Origin: Cyanoderma ruficeps
Lineage: Eukaryota; Chordata; Aves; Passeriformes; Timaliidae
NCBI GenBank assembly: GCA_008694505.1
Contig: VZDJ01000623.1
Span: 16,549,754-16,613,753 of the forward strand
Length of the DNA stretch: 64,000 nt
Reading direction: 5' to 3'
In this document: one piece after another, positions 26,876-39,431 of the stretch
Position numbering within the stretch: position 1 is the first letter of the stretch
Layout of the letters: each line of letters opens with the position of its first letter
Notes under the pieces: model-generated
The model's input: only the letters and a program-made list of their open reading frames with translations
What the model was told of the DNA's origin: nothing
The model's database searches: none
Program-made: the position numbers and the translations under genes

Positions 26876-28894
26876 GGAAACAAACAAACTTTCTAGATAT
26901 CAATACATGTCAAATACTGGAAAAAAAAAAAAGATGGCATCAGTAGGGGTTTCTAAAACTGCTTTCAAAAACTTCTCCTTTAATTCTTAGATTAATACAT
27001 GGTGGTCATCACACTAGAGAGATTGAGGGAATCCCAATTGTTTCTGAATAGAGGAAAATAATAAAAAGAATATTTGCTCAAATCAATCATACACACTATT
27101 TAAATGTTAAATTGTAAATTTCATCTGCAGAAAGACTACCAGACAGCAATATCATACGTAACATCATGTGAAGGTTTGTCTAAATGGCAACTCTGTCCAC
27201 TCCATGTACAAGTGACTGAGTAACTCAGCAGTGATAACGCTGCACCCCAGGATCATTCTCAGCCCTCCCAGACCCAAATCAGATGCACCATGACCAGGAT
27301 TTCTTCAGTTTTATAAAGGATCATGCAAATAGTTCAGAGTTTGAAGATTCCGTATACAAGATATTTTCTTGCTGTTAGAGAGGAAAAACTCTAATACAAC
27401 TCTTTAAAAAATCATATTTTTCTGATTAGCCTTAGGAGAGTTATGACTTCCTCAAAATTGCAAAGACAATTTTAAATGAAACATCCAACTTATTGGCTGG
27501 TGACCAGGCAGTGTTCTAGAAAATCAGGGTTATCATGATGTGTGGTTCAAATACAGGGACAAATGGACTTCCACTATCTAAGGAGGGCAAAAAAGAAAGC
27601 ATGAGACTTATCTTGGGGCCCTATAGTTTTACATCTCCACAGTTTCACATTATTCTTGTAGCCAACTTGTTCATTTAGAACATTTGAATTGTAGACCAAC
27701 TTTTGTCTTGCTCTTCATTTTAGATGAGAAATCAATTTTACAAATTTAAAAATTTCAGATTAATTCCTGAAACAAATCTACTTATCTTGATTCTGTCTTT
27801 TGAATGCCTATTGAATATTTGTCAGAGAAAAAGTGTGATAAAAACCCTTGGGAACTGTGAACTAAGATGTGTGGAAAAACATTCTTCCCTTAGAATGTAT
27901 ATTTAGACACACTGCTTTTCTGTCTATATTAAAGCTCCTCGTTAAGTAGGCAGAAGCAATCAGGCTCTTGAGCAACCTAGCTGATGAAGAGTTTTATCAT
28001 TTATACACCGTAATTATATGTAAGATATCATGTCAGGGTTTACCTTGAACATAGGAGAAGGATCATGGTTTAGTAAATGGATAATAAGGCAATAAGCCTT
28101 GTAATTTGTTAGCTGAGCCTTGTGCACGGAGTGCATAACAAAGGATGTGTTAGCATCAACTGCTCTGATGAGATGGCTATGAAATCAAGCTGTGCTGACA
28201 CCAAACAATTTTAGATACTTCCAAGGCCAAGCTCTGATAATGATACTTGGGTGACCCTCAAACCCTCATTAACGTTTTTGTGATGTAAACGGAATGCTTA
28301 GCCAGTATATTATACTCTAATATATTCCGTATATATCCATAAATGAATATGTATGTTTGAAATTGTTTTCCTAACAACTTGTTTCTGCCAGCCCAAGGGA
28401 TTTTGAGCATGGGAAATTGTTCAAGGTTTTTTGCTGTTCAAGAAATGCTTGCCTGACTTCAGCAAACAGGAGGGTGAAGCCTCATATCTTATTTAAGTTT
28501 ACTATGCAGGGATGCAACATTTTGTATAGTATTTACCAAAAAATTCTGTGTATTTTTTAAAGGGACAGATGCAAAAAGGGTGTGCCACAAACACACTTTT
28601 ATGAACAGGTGATTTAGGACATTTCTGCTTCTCATTAAAATCTTCTTTTAAGGTCTTGTTTTGAAATAATCTCTCTAATTTTCATATTCTTTTCCACATT
28701 TCATAGTTGTATCAATTCTTATTAAATTTGCAACACCTTATTTTTCTTTCTTCTTCTAAATGTAAATATCCTATTCTTAAATTTCCCTCTTGATGTTAAT
28801 CGCTTCAGATTAATATTTTCAGCTTTTTCTTATACAACAAAACCAGAATTCTTTCTGGTTTTTGGTTTTTTGGATTTTTTTCCCTCTTGGTGTC
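26876..28894. other. AT-rich unique non-coding sequence
   Basis: No gene or interspersed repeat recognised. The longest open frame is 60 codons. Pyrimidine-rich runs occur near 28740-28760 and 28860-28890. Confidence 0.5.
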
Positions 28895-28953
28895 TATTTA
28901 TTTATTTATTTATTTNTGAAACCAACTAGATTATTTATTTATTTATTTATTTT
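28895..28953. repeat. TTTA tetranucleotide repeats either side of a single N
   Basis: About five TTTA units end at a lone N (28916). Fourteen bases of unique sequence follow, then a second TTTA run of about six units (28930-28953). The N is probably a collapsed or unresolved repeat junction. Confidence 0.88.
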
Positions 28954-31250
28954 TAATGTAATCAGAAGGTTTTCTTGCTAACATTCCCTCCTGAAACTGC
29001 ATATTTTAAATCCTTCAGATGGCATAAATCTCAATACAACAGTGAGAACTAATGACAATTAGTTTTTTTAGACCTTGCTTTTACCCTTCCCCAAAATAAA
29101 TTTTTTCCCTAAAGATTTCTGGCTAGAGCTTTGAATCCTGTGTTCTACCTGCACCCTTTTATTTTGAGGGCAAAAACCTTGTTTGAGATCCAATCGTCAG
29201 GACATTCCTGTGTCCTTCAGTTGCATTACTGACTTAAGGTGAATATGTCTCCATGACAGTAAATCAATCAGGTCTCTAAAGTTAGTTGGGATTCCAGCCC
29301 CCAAAGCTCACCCTAGATGAGGAGCTAGGAATAGCAACTATACTGAAATGCAATAACTTTGAATATTTTTCTGGTCAGACCAGTGAGACACATAGTAATA
29401 ATAAACCACATTATAGACATTTGAAATATTTACGGAATTTACAAACACCTCAAAATTGTCCACTCATTTTATTCACTGAAAAAAGTCTTATTTGTGCTTC
29501 TACCTAATTCCAATAGGCAAAGGAACAGGAGAGGAGGCTATTTCATTTTACAGTGTTATTGTCATTTAATATTTTCAATATTTCAGTTTGTTGCAACTTA
29601 AATGTGATTTACTTTTCAAATCTGGACAAATCAACATTTTTAATACAAACCAAATTATTAGGTAATAATAAGATACCAGAAGTAATGCAGACTGGTTTGT
29701 GTTGCGCAAAACTTTTGATTTAACTGAAAATGAAAAAATGCTTTGAATTATTACACTAGATTGCTTTAATGTACATTTGTTCCGTTCACGGATCAGATTT
29801 AAACAATATTCAGTTTAGAAGACCCTTACTTTTTATTTGCAGTAAGAAAACCTGGAGTATACTATACATACCAGAATTATATTTTTCTGAGAAAATTGTA
29901 ACTCCTCAGAAATCTATCCATAGCTTATCATAGCATGACAAATTACTTCAGAGAAAGTTGGCAGCAACAAAATTATTGAAGGATCTTGATCTTTCTTCCT
30001 ATCTGGAACTGAAGGTATTTAAGTGATCTGCAGTCGTCTTTGATTATTAATTAAATATCTTTGACGCTGACCAATGGCACACTCAGCAGTCCTGTAAAAT
30101 GATGGGGGTTTTGGCTATGAAGCTTTATTACATATTTACCCATGTTTGTCAAATTCTCCTGCTGGAATGTCATTGGAGTTCTATAGTAAACTGTGACAGA
30201 GCTCTGCAAGAGGGCACTCAGAATTTAGGGCCACCAGAAGGATCCAAGATCAAAGAGAAAATTATTTTATTTCACTTTGGACAACATAATCCATACTGAT
30301 CACCTGTAGAAGAAATGAAATGCTCTTACCACTAAATGCTTTTCCATCTTGCATCAATATTAGTTTTATACCATGGAATTATCCACAGGAAAAAAGATTA
30401 ACAATTTCTGTGACTGATGGCCAGTTACAGACTCGACTTTCATGTTTTGTAACAACTTTAGTTGCTTATACAGAGGCAGTTATCATCTTCTACTCTGCGT
30501 AAGAATAATGAGGCTAGATTACACCCATCCGCCCCCCAAATAATCTGTCATTTGCCAAGAAGGTTAGTTTTCCAGAAAGACATAAGTAGTTACAGATTTA
30601 GCAGATGTTAGATGCTCATTTCATCTTCTTCTGAAGAGGTTGCTCTCATAACTGCACCATCAGTTTTTGTATCCTTCCAAAATTCTTTTCCCAGCATTAA
30701 CTTATATACTGTGCTTCTTAAAGTTTGTAATAGCTCTCTCAAAAAGTCCCATAGCTAAATCAATATCCTTCTCCTTCTGCCCTTGACTTCAGTGGCAAAT
30801 CTCCCTTTGACTGTGCTGTCATATAGGATTACGCTAAACTAAAACACTAATTTCAGCTAGTAATCAAAGGTATTAGTTCCCAGATAAATTCATAGTAAGA
30901 CATATTAGCAACTGTCTGTAGTAATCACGTTCCATTTCCAAGGGAGTTTCAGATAATGGAAAGTTTAGTCTCCTTTAGTCTCCTTTCGTCTCCTGTGTCT
31001 AGTTTTATGACACATTAGTACAACTGATGTTTCAACAGCTTGTCACTAGAGTAATGAATTCACAAACTAAATTCGTTTCATTTCATGAAATTTTATAAAC
31101 ATTTTTTTTTAAACATATTATCTCTTCCCTGTCTTATTTCTTTGCCATTTTATCAGTGGACACCTGTCAGTTTAGGTATCCTAAACATGAGATGTCTGTG
31201 TCAATTTGCTCTTTTGTGTCTGCACAATATATTCAGACCCTGACTAATGT
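28954..31250. other. AT-rich unique non-coding sequence
   Basis: No gene or interspersed repeat recognised. TTATTAATTAAATATC near 30044 is a dense homeodomain-core-like motif. A 10-bp triple repeat at 30964-30993 is listed separately. Confidence 0.5.
30964..30993 (+). repeat. 10-bp tandem repeat, three copies
   Basis: TTTAGTCTCC occurs twice in tandem, followed by TTTCGTCTCC with one change. It is a very short array and probably a local slippage product. Confidence 0.85.
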
Positions 31251-32010
31251 CTATTGAAATTTAGAGGAAGATTACAGTTGAATCAGTCTGTCAAGGTTCT
31301 GACCACACCTGCATGTTCTGCTCTTCAAGCAAGTTTATGTGTATGTATCATTATACACAGAAGAAAGCTGTGCAAAAGTGGCTTGCACACTAAATTCATC
31401 CCTTCCATGCCTTCTCCTCATCCTCTTCCTCTGCACCAGTGGGAGAGAAAAGCAGAGTGAGACACAGGCCACAGCATGCTGCTATTAAGCAGGACAGTAG
31501 GGAGTGGCCTGGGTCTGCTCCACAAGAGGTGGGATTGAGGAGGCAATGAGGAGGGAACTGGCTCTCAGCACTCCTCTGTGAGCTTTGGCACAATCCCACT
31601 CCATGGCTTCATTGTCACATTTCCTTCTGATCTCAGAAAGCAAATGAGGGCTCCTGTTGCCCTGAGTTTCCTGCCTTCTGTCTTGCTGCAAAAGTTTCTC
31701 ACGCAGCTTCATGTAAACAACGTCTATTTTCAGAATGTTTACATACTTCTCCTCTGAGAGAAAAAATGATTGACCCTGATGTCCACCATCCAGGTTGAGA
31801 GGTGGCAACCTGAAGTAGCCAATCTCTTGACCTCTGTACATATGTATATAAATGGAGTCAGATTTTTGAACAAAGGGGAGAAGAGTTGTTCCCTCTGGTG
31901 CTGCGTGCCTGCTCATCTTTCTGTCCCTGAGGTGGGACATGCCCAGCCTTGACAAACCACAGGCTCCCTCCGTCCTGAGAAGTGGAGGGGAACCAGGCTC
32001 TTCCTTGGCA
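31251..32010. other. GC-raised segment of unknown origin with a 156-codon minus-strand open frame
   Basis: This 760-base segment is clearly less AT-rich than its surroundings. On the minus strand it carries an ATG-started frame of 156 codons (31955 down to 31485), the second longest in the window and the longest outside any recognised repeat. The predicted peptide is charged and fairly even in composition, with a central stretch containing EEKYVNILKIDVVYMKLREK, but I recognise no domain or family. Overlapping plus-strand frames are short. It could be an exon of an unannotated transcript, part of a decayed repeat (an LTR is possible because of the GC rise), or chance. I lean to non-coding because there is no supporting splice or polyadenylation structure that I can tie to it. 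Confidence 0.2.
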
Positions 32011-33366
32011 ATCAGTTTAATACTGAGGTATCAGATGACTGGTATCTGTGTCTAATTCTAGATCTATCTAACTACCTGAATGCAAATTGATAAAAATCCC
32101 TTGGAAACTTAAACAGTTTGCCTTAATTGCTGTCTTTTTAGAAGGGATCCAACATTCTGCAATCTTTACAGAAATAATATTTCTCATTTGGCTTTTAGCT
32201 TTTTTAGTTGAACAGAGTTCCTCTGAAGTGACACATTGACTGGTTTTTGAGTGAGAACAACCCTATCTGGCTCTGTCTAAACTGTCTGCCCAATGTGTGG
32301 TGCCTTTCTGCTGTTTTTTTTTAATTTTTTTTTTTTTNTTTTTTTTAACCATGTTGTCCCTTAAATTCTTAGCAGTCCAAACACGAGTATCTTTCACTCA
32401 TCTCCTCTCAGCCACTGTTCATCTTGGATCGGGCATGAAGGTTTTTCAAAAAAAAACCAAACCCAGTTTGATGCTCAAGGAAAAATCTGTCTGGGGAGAC
32501 AAAGCATGTTGAGCACTTGCAATACAAGCAGGGAAAAGTACTGGGATTTGTCAGTAGTTCAAGGACTTCCGCTTCTACCTTGGGGTCCTGCTATCATTTT
32601 TGTGCAGTTAACACAAGTTGGAGTTGCTTCTTTGCCTACAACTTTTGTGTCCCACTGGGAATGCTAGCTGATTTCCTACCTTAGCAGACAGCTTTGCTAT
32701 TTATTTTTGGAATAATGGAATGGGGGCAGCAGCTCTCACAGCTGTCATAATTGATTTTTCTTCCCTCTCCAAACAATCATTCATTAGCACTAAATAATAA
32801 GCACTCCAGATGATCCATTACTATTTCTGTCATTTTGAAAAACAGCCAACGTACAGTCAGTCCGGTTGAACTTGCCCACCAAAAAAATTGCAGTTTGTTG
32901 ATAAAATATTTGATTTCCTTGATCAAGTCCAGTAGAACTTTAACGAGGTCCTGGCTGGTCACTCTCAGTAGATGTCATAATATAGAATCAATTTTATTTA
33001 TTTATTTTTTCATTGTTTTGTATATTGACACCATATCTTAACCTCAAATGCTGCAAGGTTTTGAGATTCAGAATTGGAAGCACTGTGTTCAAACAGTTGG
33101 CAGTTCATTCCCAGATATTCTGATTTTCAGCCACTTTTCAAAAAAGGTTTTATGCTAAATAAATTGATTTGGTTAGACAGAGTGTAAAGCAACCTACATT
33201 AATTTGAATTTTTTTTCATAAATCAACCGCTTCTGAAAGAAATTGGACACTGGAACTGCAAATATAATGTAGTTCACTATCTCCAGAAGCAATTTCATTT
33301 GCCAGAAGTTGGCAAATAGTTGAAAAATTAGGTTTTATAGTTCTTTTGGAAATTGATCCCAGTTAA

Positions 33367-33389
33367 ACACACACACACACAAACACACT
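33367..33389. repeat. CA dinucleotide microsatellite
   Basis: A short (CA)n run with one AAACAC interruption. Confidence 0.9.
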
Positions 33390-34821
33390 CAGAGCTGGTT
33401 AATTTTAGTCCAGATTTATTCAGCAACTTATTTAACTACACACTGATTTAAGTGCTCATGTCCTCATGAAGGAGGAAGAAAGTACAGGGGAAAAAGTATC
33501 ACCAAAACTGAGAGGAAGGCCAAACTCACCTCATTCCCAGCATCAGAACTAGCTGACCCCAGTTTATAGGTGTCATGAAAGTCTAGTTTAGCCAAGAAGA
33601 TTTCTTTTAAATATAATGTTAATTTATTTGGATTTCAAACTGTGTCTTGCTTCCTGTGTAAAAACTGGCCAATTATGACTCCTTGATTTCTGGGGGTCAT
33701 GTCGGCTCTATTGCCCAATGGAGATATTGTCTTACCAACATCTCTTGTTCAATGCTTTGTTTACAGAGTTGACAGTCCTCTTTCTTAGCAAACAAATAAT
33801 CTTGTTACCTGGGATCTCTGACAATAAAAGCCAAGTTGAGATATGTAACAGCAGTAGGATTTCAGTATTTTACTTTGTTGATTTTCAGTGCTTTATTCTA
33901 GCTCCTTTATTCAATGTCTATTGTGGTCGATTACTGGTTTTGAGACTTTCGTCAGGCTGAATCTTTCTTATAATGGAGCTTTATTCCTTACTAGCCTTAT
34001 TAGAAAATCAAACCTGTTGCTGTTATCCCATATGTCTGAGCATTTTCTTTTGAGGTCAGTCTTATAAACTCAGTAAGCAGAAAGATAAACATAGTGAACA
34101 AAAGTTTCCACCAATTCCAGGAAGAAGCAGGAAAATTTGTGCATTATATTTCAGTCCTTAAAACAGATTTTGTGGGGGTTTTTTTAAGAATTTTTTTTTA
34201 ATTGAGTAATTTTGGAGAGACCTATGAAGAAATCACAGTAAGAGCCAGCTCAATGTTCATCCCTTAAACCCATAGGAGTAATATAAATCGGTTTCCATTC
34301 ATGTTTTGAAGCTGTACTCTTGCATATGCAGTTTTTCAATACTCTAATCATTTTCTACTTTAAAAAAAGAGTGCTATTATGTGACAGTTTTAACACAGGC
34401 AACTTACATGTACATAAAATAATTTCTGTAAGAAACTATCATCAAATCATTATCTTATCCCTTCTTTGTAGTGCAGTTCCTGAAGAATAGTTATGGATGA
34501 AAATAAATTTGATGCTACCACAAACCCAAGAACTCCAACAATCACCAGCTCGGGCAATATGAGTCCTTTCCTTTGCTGAGTCAGATGATCAGGTCATGCG
34601 GTCATAAACCAATTATCTGCATCATGAAAATTTTGTAAAGTTGATGATAGTTGTGTCTCTCCTGATGTACTAATGAAAAGATCTCAAAAAAAATTTGCCG
34701 TGATGGTTTCTAATTTCTGTATTAAATTTATTCAGACTGCTTACATCCATTTTCTTTTGCACCAAATCTTGTTCTTGACCTTTAAGAGAAATATTTTTTT
34801 ACATCTCTAGTGTTTCTTCCC

Positions 34822-34852
34822 CTGACACTTTGTTTTTGTGACAAAGTGTCAG
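34822..34852. other. perfect 12-bp inverted repeat with 7-base loop
   Basis: CTGACACTTTGT at 34822-34833 pairs perfectly with ACAAAGTGTCAG at 34841-34852 across the loop TTTTGTG. The pairing does not extend outward, so the stem is too short for a canonical microRNA precursor. Confidence 0.9.
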
Positions 34853-36306
34853 TTACTCTCAGAACCCTCTACTTCATGACTTTTTTCCATTTTCTACATT
34901 TTCATCTTTCTTCTATCTATCCTGTAGTCTCTTTCTGTATTTATTCCAGATTATTTTAGCTTTTCCTAAATGTGAGTAATCATAATACTACATTATATTC
35001 CTCATCTCAGGTTTTTTTTTCCTCAGAATTGTGTTCTCTACGTAATTTTCTATTCAAATGACCTTGTTATTTATACTTCAAATTAGCACCCCATTTCTCT
35101 TATTCCAGGTTTTATAATTCATTTTGCACAATGCTCTCCCTTCTCTGTATTGGTGATGCCCTCTCACTTCGCATCGTTTGTTAATATGACTATAAAACTA
35201 CCTTAGGTCATGCCATGATTACAAATATTAAGTTAGGTTATTTCCAAATTGGTCCTTGAGGTATTCCAAGTTCTTTCCAGCCCATTAGGTTATACTTTTT
35301 CTTTTCTTTAATATCTCCTCCACCCTATAATATTTCGGTTGATTCTACATTTTGCATTTTTCTTTCAGCTGTTGTCATAAATTCTCAGCAGATGAAATAT
35401 TACTTTTGTCTTTTAATCTAAAAAAATAGTGGAGGACTCTATACAAAAAAGGTATAAGGTCATCCTGGCTTAATAGACCTTTAGTAAATCCAAATCTATC
35501 TGAGTAAAATATTACAGCATTGTCAGAAAAAAAAAATGTTTTGAAACACATCTGCTTATGAAGATTCATTTTTGGATGCCATCAGAAAAAGTGGCACCCT
35601 CTGTATGTCTGTTAAATTGTGTAATCTCTCCTGAAAGGATTGATGAAAGTACAGTAAAAGCAATCTTCTTAGAACATTTTGCATTACAGATATTGAGTTT
35701 CTGTGTCAACTTTCATTTGCCTCCTCTTTCATATCTTTACTATATATACTAAGCATTCATTAACTCACCCAGATAACTATTATTGTTTTTAAGAAAATTC
35801 AATTTACTTGATCTTATTCAATTAACTTAGATGAAGGTGAACCATTTCTTTGCATGCACCAACTCTTGCATCCAGAAGTAAAATAGACATGAGGAAAACC
35901 CAGAGGCAAATTGAGACACCCAACTCAGCAGAGATTTTATACCTGGGAGAAGCTCAAAACAGGACGATTTTATTGAAAGTATTTTATGGAAAAATCAGTG
36001 TCTTCCCATTTTTTATATCTGTGGCCAAAACATTATTCAGTGATTAACAAAAAGAGTCAATGACTACAATTTAACTTAATTTCTTCTCCTTAGTTGTGGT
36101 TTGAGATAATAAATAAAGTCACAATCCCAGAAGTAGAACACAAGTTACTCAGTTCTGATCATCACACGATTCCCATGAAGAAATTTTTCTTCTTCTATAT
36201 ATCTCTGCCTAGAGAGCAATGTCTGATAAAAGTCTGTAAACACATTCAGTTGTAAGTAGAATGCTTTTGGATATAAAAGTATATGCAGCTGTAGAAAAAG
36301 CAGAAT

Positions 36307-36435
36307 GAAAGAGAAAAATAAGAGAAAGAGAAAGAAAGAGAAAGAAAAAAAGAAAACAAAAGAGAGAAAGAGAGAGAGGGAAAAGAGAAAGAGAAAGAAA
36401 GAAAAGGAAAGAGAGAATGAAAGAGAGAGAAAGAN
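36307..36435. repeat. polypurine GAAA/GA tract ending in a single N
   Basis: 128 bases of A and G on the plus strand with only three interruptions (T at 36319, C at 36357, T at 36418), built from AGAAAG, GAGA and GAAA steps, followed by an isolated N at 36435. The charged and Ser/Phe/Leu-rich frames on the two strands are composition artefacts. Mirror-like polypurine tracts of this length can adopt triplex structures. Confidence 0.92.
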
Positions 36436-36626
36436 CTCCAAAAAACTTCAAAATTTCTTGCCTTATGTGGTAGGAATCAGTCCATTTCTTATATTAGACT
36501 CTTTAAAAATTCTCTCTTTTATTTAATTCCTGTTGGAATACTATTTTGAAAGAGTCAGACACAGAGAGCCAGAATCTTCCAATTCAAAATTTGAAAATTA
36601 TAGGAAAATGCTTCTCTTTGTGGAAG
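36436..36626. other. short unique non-coding segment
   Basis: Nothing recognisable between the polypurine tract and the CA repeat. Confidence 0.5.
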
Positions 36627-36664
36627 CACACACACACACACATACACATAAAGGCACACACACA
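36627..36664. repeat. CA dinucleotide microsatellite, interrupted
   Basis: About nine CA units, an ATACACATAAAGG interruption, then about five more CA units. Confidence 0.9.
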
Positions 36665-37080
36665 AGTAAAACCAGAAAGACTTCAAGATTCCCTTGCTAT
36701 ATGCAACGTTTCCTGATGTTCAGTATGTTCAGAAATGTCATTATCATGTTAATACAAAGTACATTTTATTTTAGCAGTAATTTGTGTCATTTAGAATTAA
36801 TTTCTCTAACTGTACTAGGGAAAGTTTCTTTTTAACTACATGAATAAATCAACAGCATTTTTAAACAACGATGTAAAGCCAACATATTAGAATGCAAAAC
36901 TATAATTGCCATTTCATGCAATTAGCAGCAGATTTTTAAGGCATATTAGCATTTTGTAGTTTCCCTGACCTTTTTTCCCATTCTCTCCTCCAATGAACTT
37001 TTTTTTTTTATTGGTGTGTGTGAGTATTACTACAGTGCAGACAACTTAATGTATTGGAAATACACTTTCTACCCTTCATA
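36665..37080. other. AT-rich non-coding segment with possible conserved element
   Basis: No gene. The part at 36850-36960 contains clustered homeodomain and octamer-like cores (ATGCAAAAC, TAATTGCC, ATGCAATTAG, AGCAGCAG) in non-repetitive sequence, a texture often seen in vertebrate conserved non-coding elements. Conservation cannot be judged from one sequence. Confidence 0.3.
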
Positions 37081-37154
37081 GGGTTTTTTTGGGTGGGTTT
37101 TTTTTTTTGTTGTTGTTTGTTTGGTTTGGCTTGGTTTTGGTTTGTTTTTTTTTT
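37081..37154. repeat. G/T-only low-complexity tract
   Basis: 74 plus-strand bases made only of G and T except one C at 37130, beginning GGGTTTTTTTGGGTGGG. It is similar in type to the A/C tract at 25922 read on the other strand. Confidence 0.9.
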
Positions 37155-39431
37155 CTGACTTAAAAATAAATGTGGACTGTTATCTCTGAGTGCCTTTGGG
37201 GGAAGAGGGACAGAAGACAACAAAAAATCTGAAAAAGTCTGGAAAGGAGAGATGCAAATCTCCCTCTGGATTTGTAGTCTTTTTTATTAGGGTCCTTACT
37301 AGTCCTCCCAAACTGTAACACAGATGTGTAGTCCTGCATATAGAATTACATGTATAATTTGTCACAGAGGTGTGCTTTCATTCCAAAACAATGAAGTGCA
37401 TGTCATGAAAATATTTCATGTTTTTGCAACATCTAGAAGTATGATTTCAATTGACATGAGATTTTTTATTTAAACTCTTAACATTTTGTGAAATAGCACA
37501 GTTTAAATCTAAGATGCAGATAAAATACATATTTTTGGAATTAGGAATTAGTATTTTATTCTGAAAGTGGATTTAAGATGCCTTCTGTAAAGAAACTTCC
37601 TACAACAATATTAAAAATCTCATTATGTCTGAAAACTTAGTGTTTGTTTTTCTCTTCATAAATACTTTTTGCAAAATTGCAACAATCTATCATGATGCTT
37701 TAATTACCTTTAAAAACATAAATTTACTTCTTTATTATCACTGTATTATTCTCGAGGGCTAGATATTTTAACTCTTATCGAAATGTAACAAACATCAATA
37801 CTACACCAAACCAAGCTGAAGCTACAGTGGCATGCTCCAAAGACTTGCATATGAAAATATATTGCCTCTTTTTTTACTAGCCTTATCTATTTGTCTACAT
37901 GATCAACTCATTTATTGCAGTTTTTCCACAAAACCAGAGTATCCTTAGAACAAATTGTTGTGTTCTTTTGCTTATTTCAGGCATAGCCTGGTTCCTCCTT
38001 ATTCCTGCTCACATATCCCAACATCTCCAGTGGCTGCTATATCAAGGCATTAGCCGCAATGCCATAATACTGAATCAAATTTTTGCATGAAGCATTTGAG
38101 TCTCTTTCAATATCAGCGGTGGAGTAATAGCTACTACAGCAAAGAATTACTGAATAGAAATGTGTCCTTCAAAACTTCTGTAGTCTCCTTTTCTCTTTAA
38201 TGACAACGATTCTAAATATGTTCTGAAAAAGGTAGGTTCTTTCTTCTGTCACCATTACTCCTTATTTCTGCTATCATCTGGTGGAGAGCCAGCCTCAGGC
38301 AAAAATAGCATCCTTGACACCATAGCAAAACAAACATTTTTCCTGATGTTAGAATGCTTGGCTTTATTCTTCCTAAAAAAGAACAACAAGAAAATGAAAA
38401 ATGCACGCAAAACACTACAACATCATCAGTTTTATGACATGAAAGCCCTTAATGTCGAGGAATGGGGTTTATGGCTTAAAAATAATACCAGAAAAAGCGT
38501 GACATCTTGTTCTGAACTTTTGGGTATTCAAAAACTTAAACCCAATATTTACCTATGATTTTTAATGGAACCCTAAATTGCTATTTGAAAGTCAATGTCA
38601 TCTTAAAACATAAATATTACATTGTTGATATAGGATGTTCATTTAATGGTTACTAATAATGATATATTAAACTTTCCTTTCAAAAATCCTGCATTAATAC
38701 CCTTCTAATCACCCAACCATCTCCTCTTTTTCTCTCTAACAAATAGCTAAACAAAAAAATAAATAATTAGTACAGATTCTTCGTGGGATAATGTTGCATT
38801 TCGCCAATGACACAGAAGAATAGAAATTTAATGAAGTACTCTTTTTCCCTCAGAAAATTAAGAAAATCCAGTGAATGGAAAATCAGGGTCACTCTGTGTT
38901 GCATTGCAAAGTAATAGTTATTGGAGTATTGAATCCACTAACAGGAAAATTTGAAAATAATGAAGAGCATTCAAACAAGAAACTAGAAAGCTGGGAGAGG
39001 TGGAAAGGGGAAGCTGGAAGCCTTGTGCTATGCTGATAGCAAGTGTAATAGCAAAAATGATTGCTTTGTTTCCCAGGATGGGGAGGAAGGCCTGGAGACA
39101 TTAATGCTCTTTGTCTCACATGGGGAAAAAAAATCCTCATTTCCCCTTTGCAGGGGCAGTCTCTGGTGCACGGAGGGTGAATTACCTTGAGAAGAATAAA
39201 CAGTTCAGAAAAGGTTCACCTAAAAATGTTGTAAGTCAAACAAATCTGAACCCTGGCTGGAATCAAATGAGAAATTTAATGTTTGATATACTCTCCCTGC
39301 TTGGGCAGGGAACTGCTTTGGGTTTGGTGACTCAGTCACTGAGCTTTTTTTTGCCCATCTCCAATGGCAGTACTGTTAAAGCCTGGCTCTGAGTGTAATT
39401 GGTGCTTATTTATGTGTGGTTGTCAAAGAAC
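37155..39431. other. AT-rich unique non-coding sequence
   Basis: No gene or repeat recognised. An open frame at 37899-38090 is preceded by TTTTGCTTATTTCAG (acceptor-like), but no partner donor or domain is evident. TGACTCA, the AP-1 consensus, lies at about 39328-39334. Confidence 0.45.

Larger units (their letters stand above)
32011..36306. other. AT-rich unique non-coding sequence with minor simple repeats
   Basis: No gene recognised. A poly-T run is interrupted by a single N at 32338. A CA repeat lies at 33367-33389 and a perfect hairpin at 34822-34852. TGCTGAGTCA at 34574-34583 matches the NF-E2/MARE-type consensus. Open frames are 80 codons or fewer. Confidence 0.5.

Noticed and set aside
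26405..26990. Open frames of 142-160 codons across the N gap
   Set aside because: Most residues are unknown because they are translated from N.
36145..36526. Ser/Phe/Leu-rich and Lys/Arg/Glu-rich frames
   Set aside because: Composition artefacts of the polypurine tract.
37899..38090. Possible exon with acceptor-like TTTTGCTTATTTCAG
   Set aside because: The acceptor lies within the frame, not before it, there is no matching donor in frame, and the peptide is hydrophobic and unrecognised.
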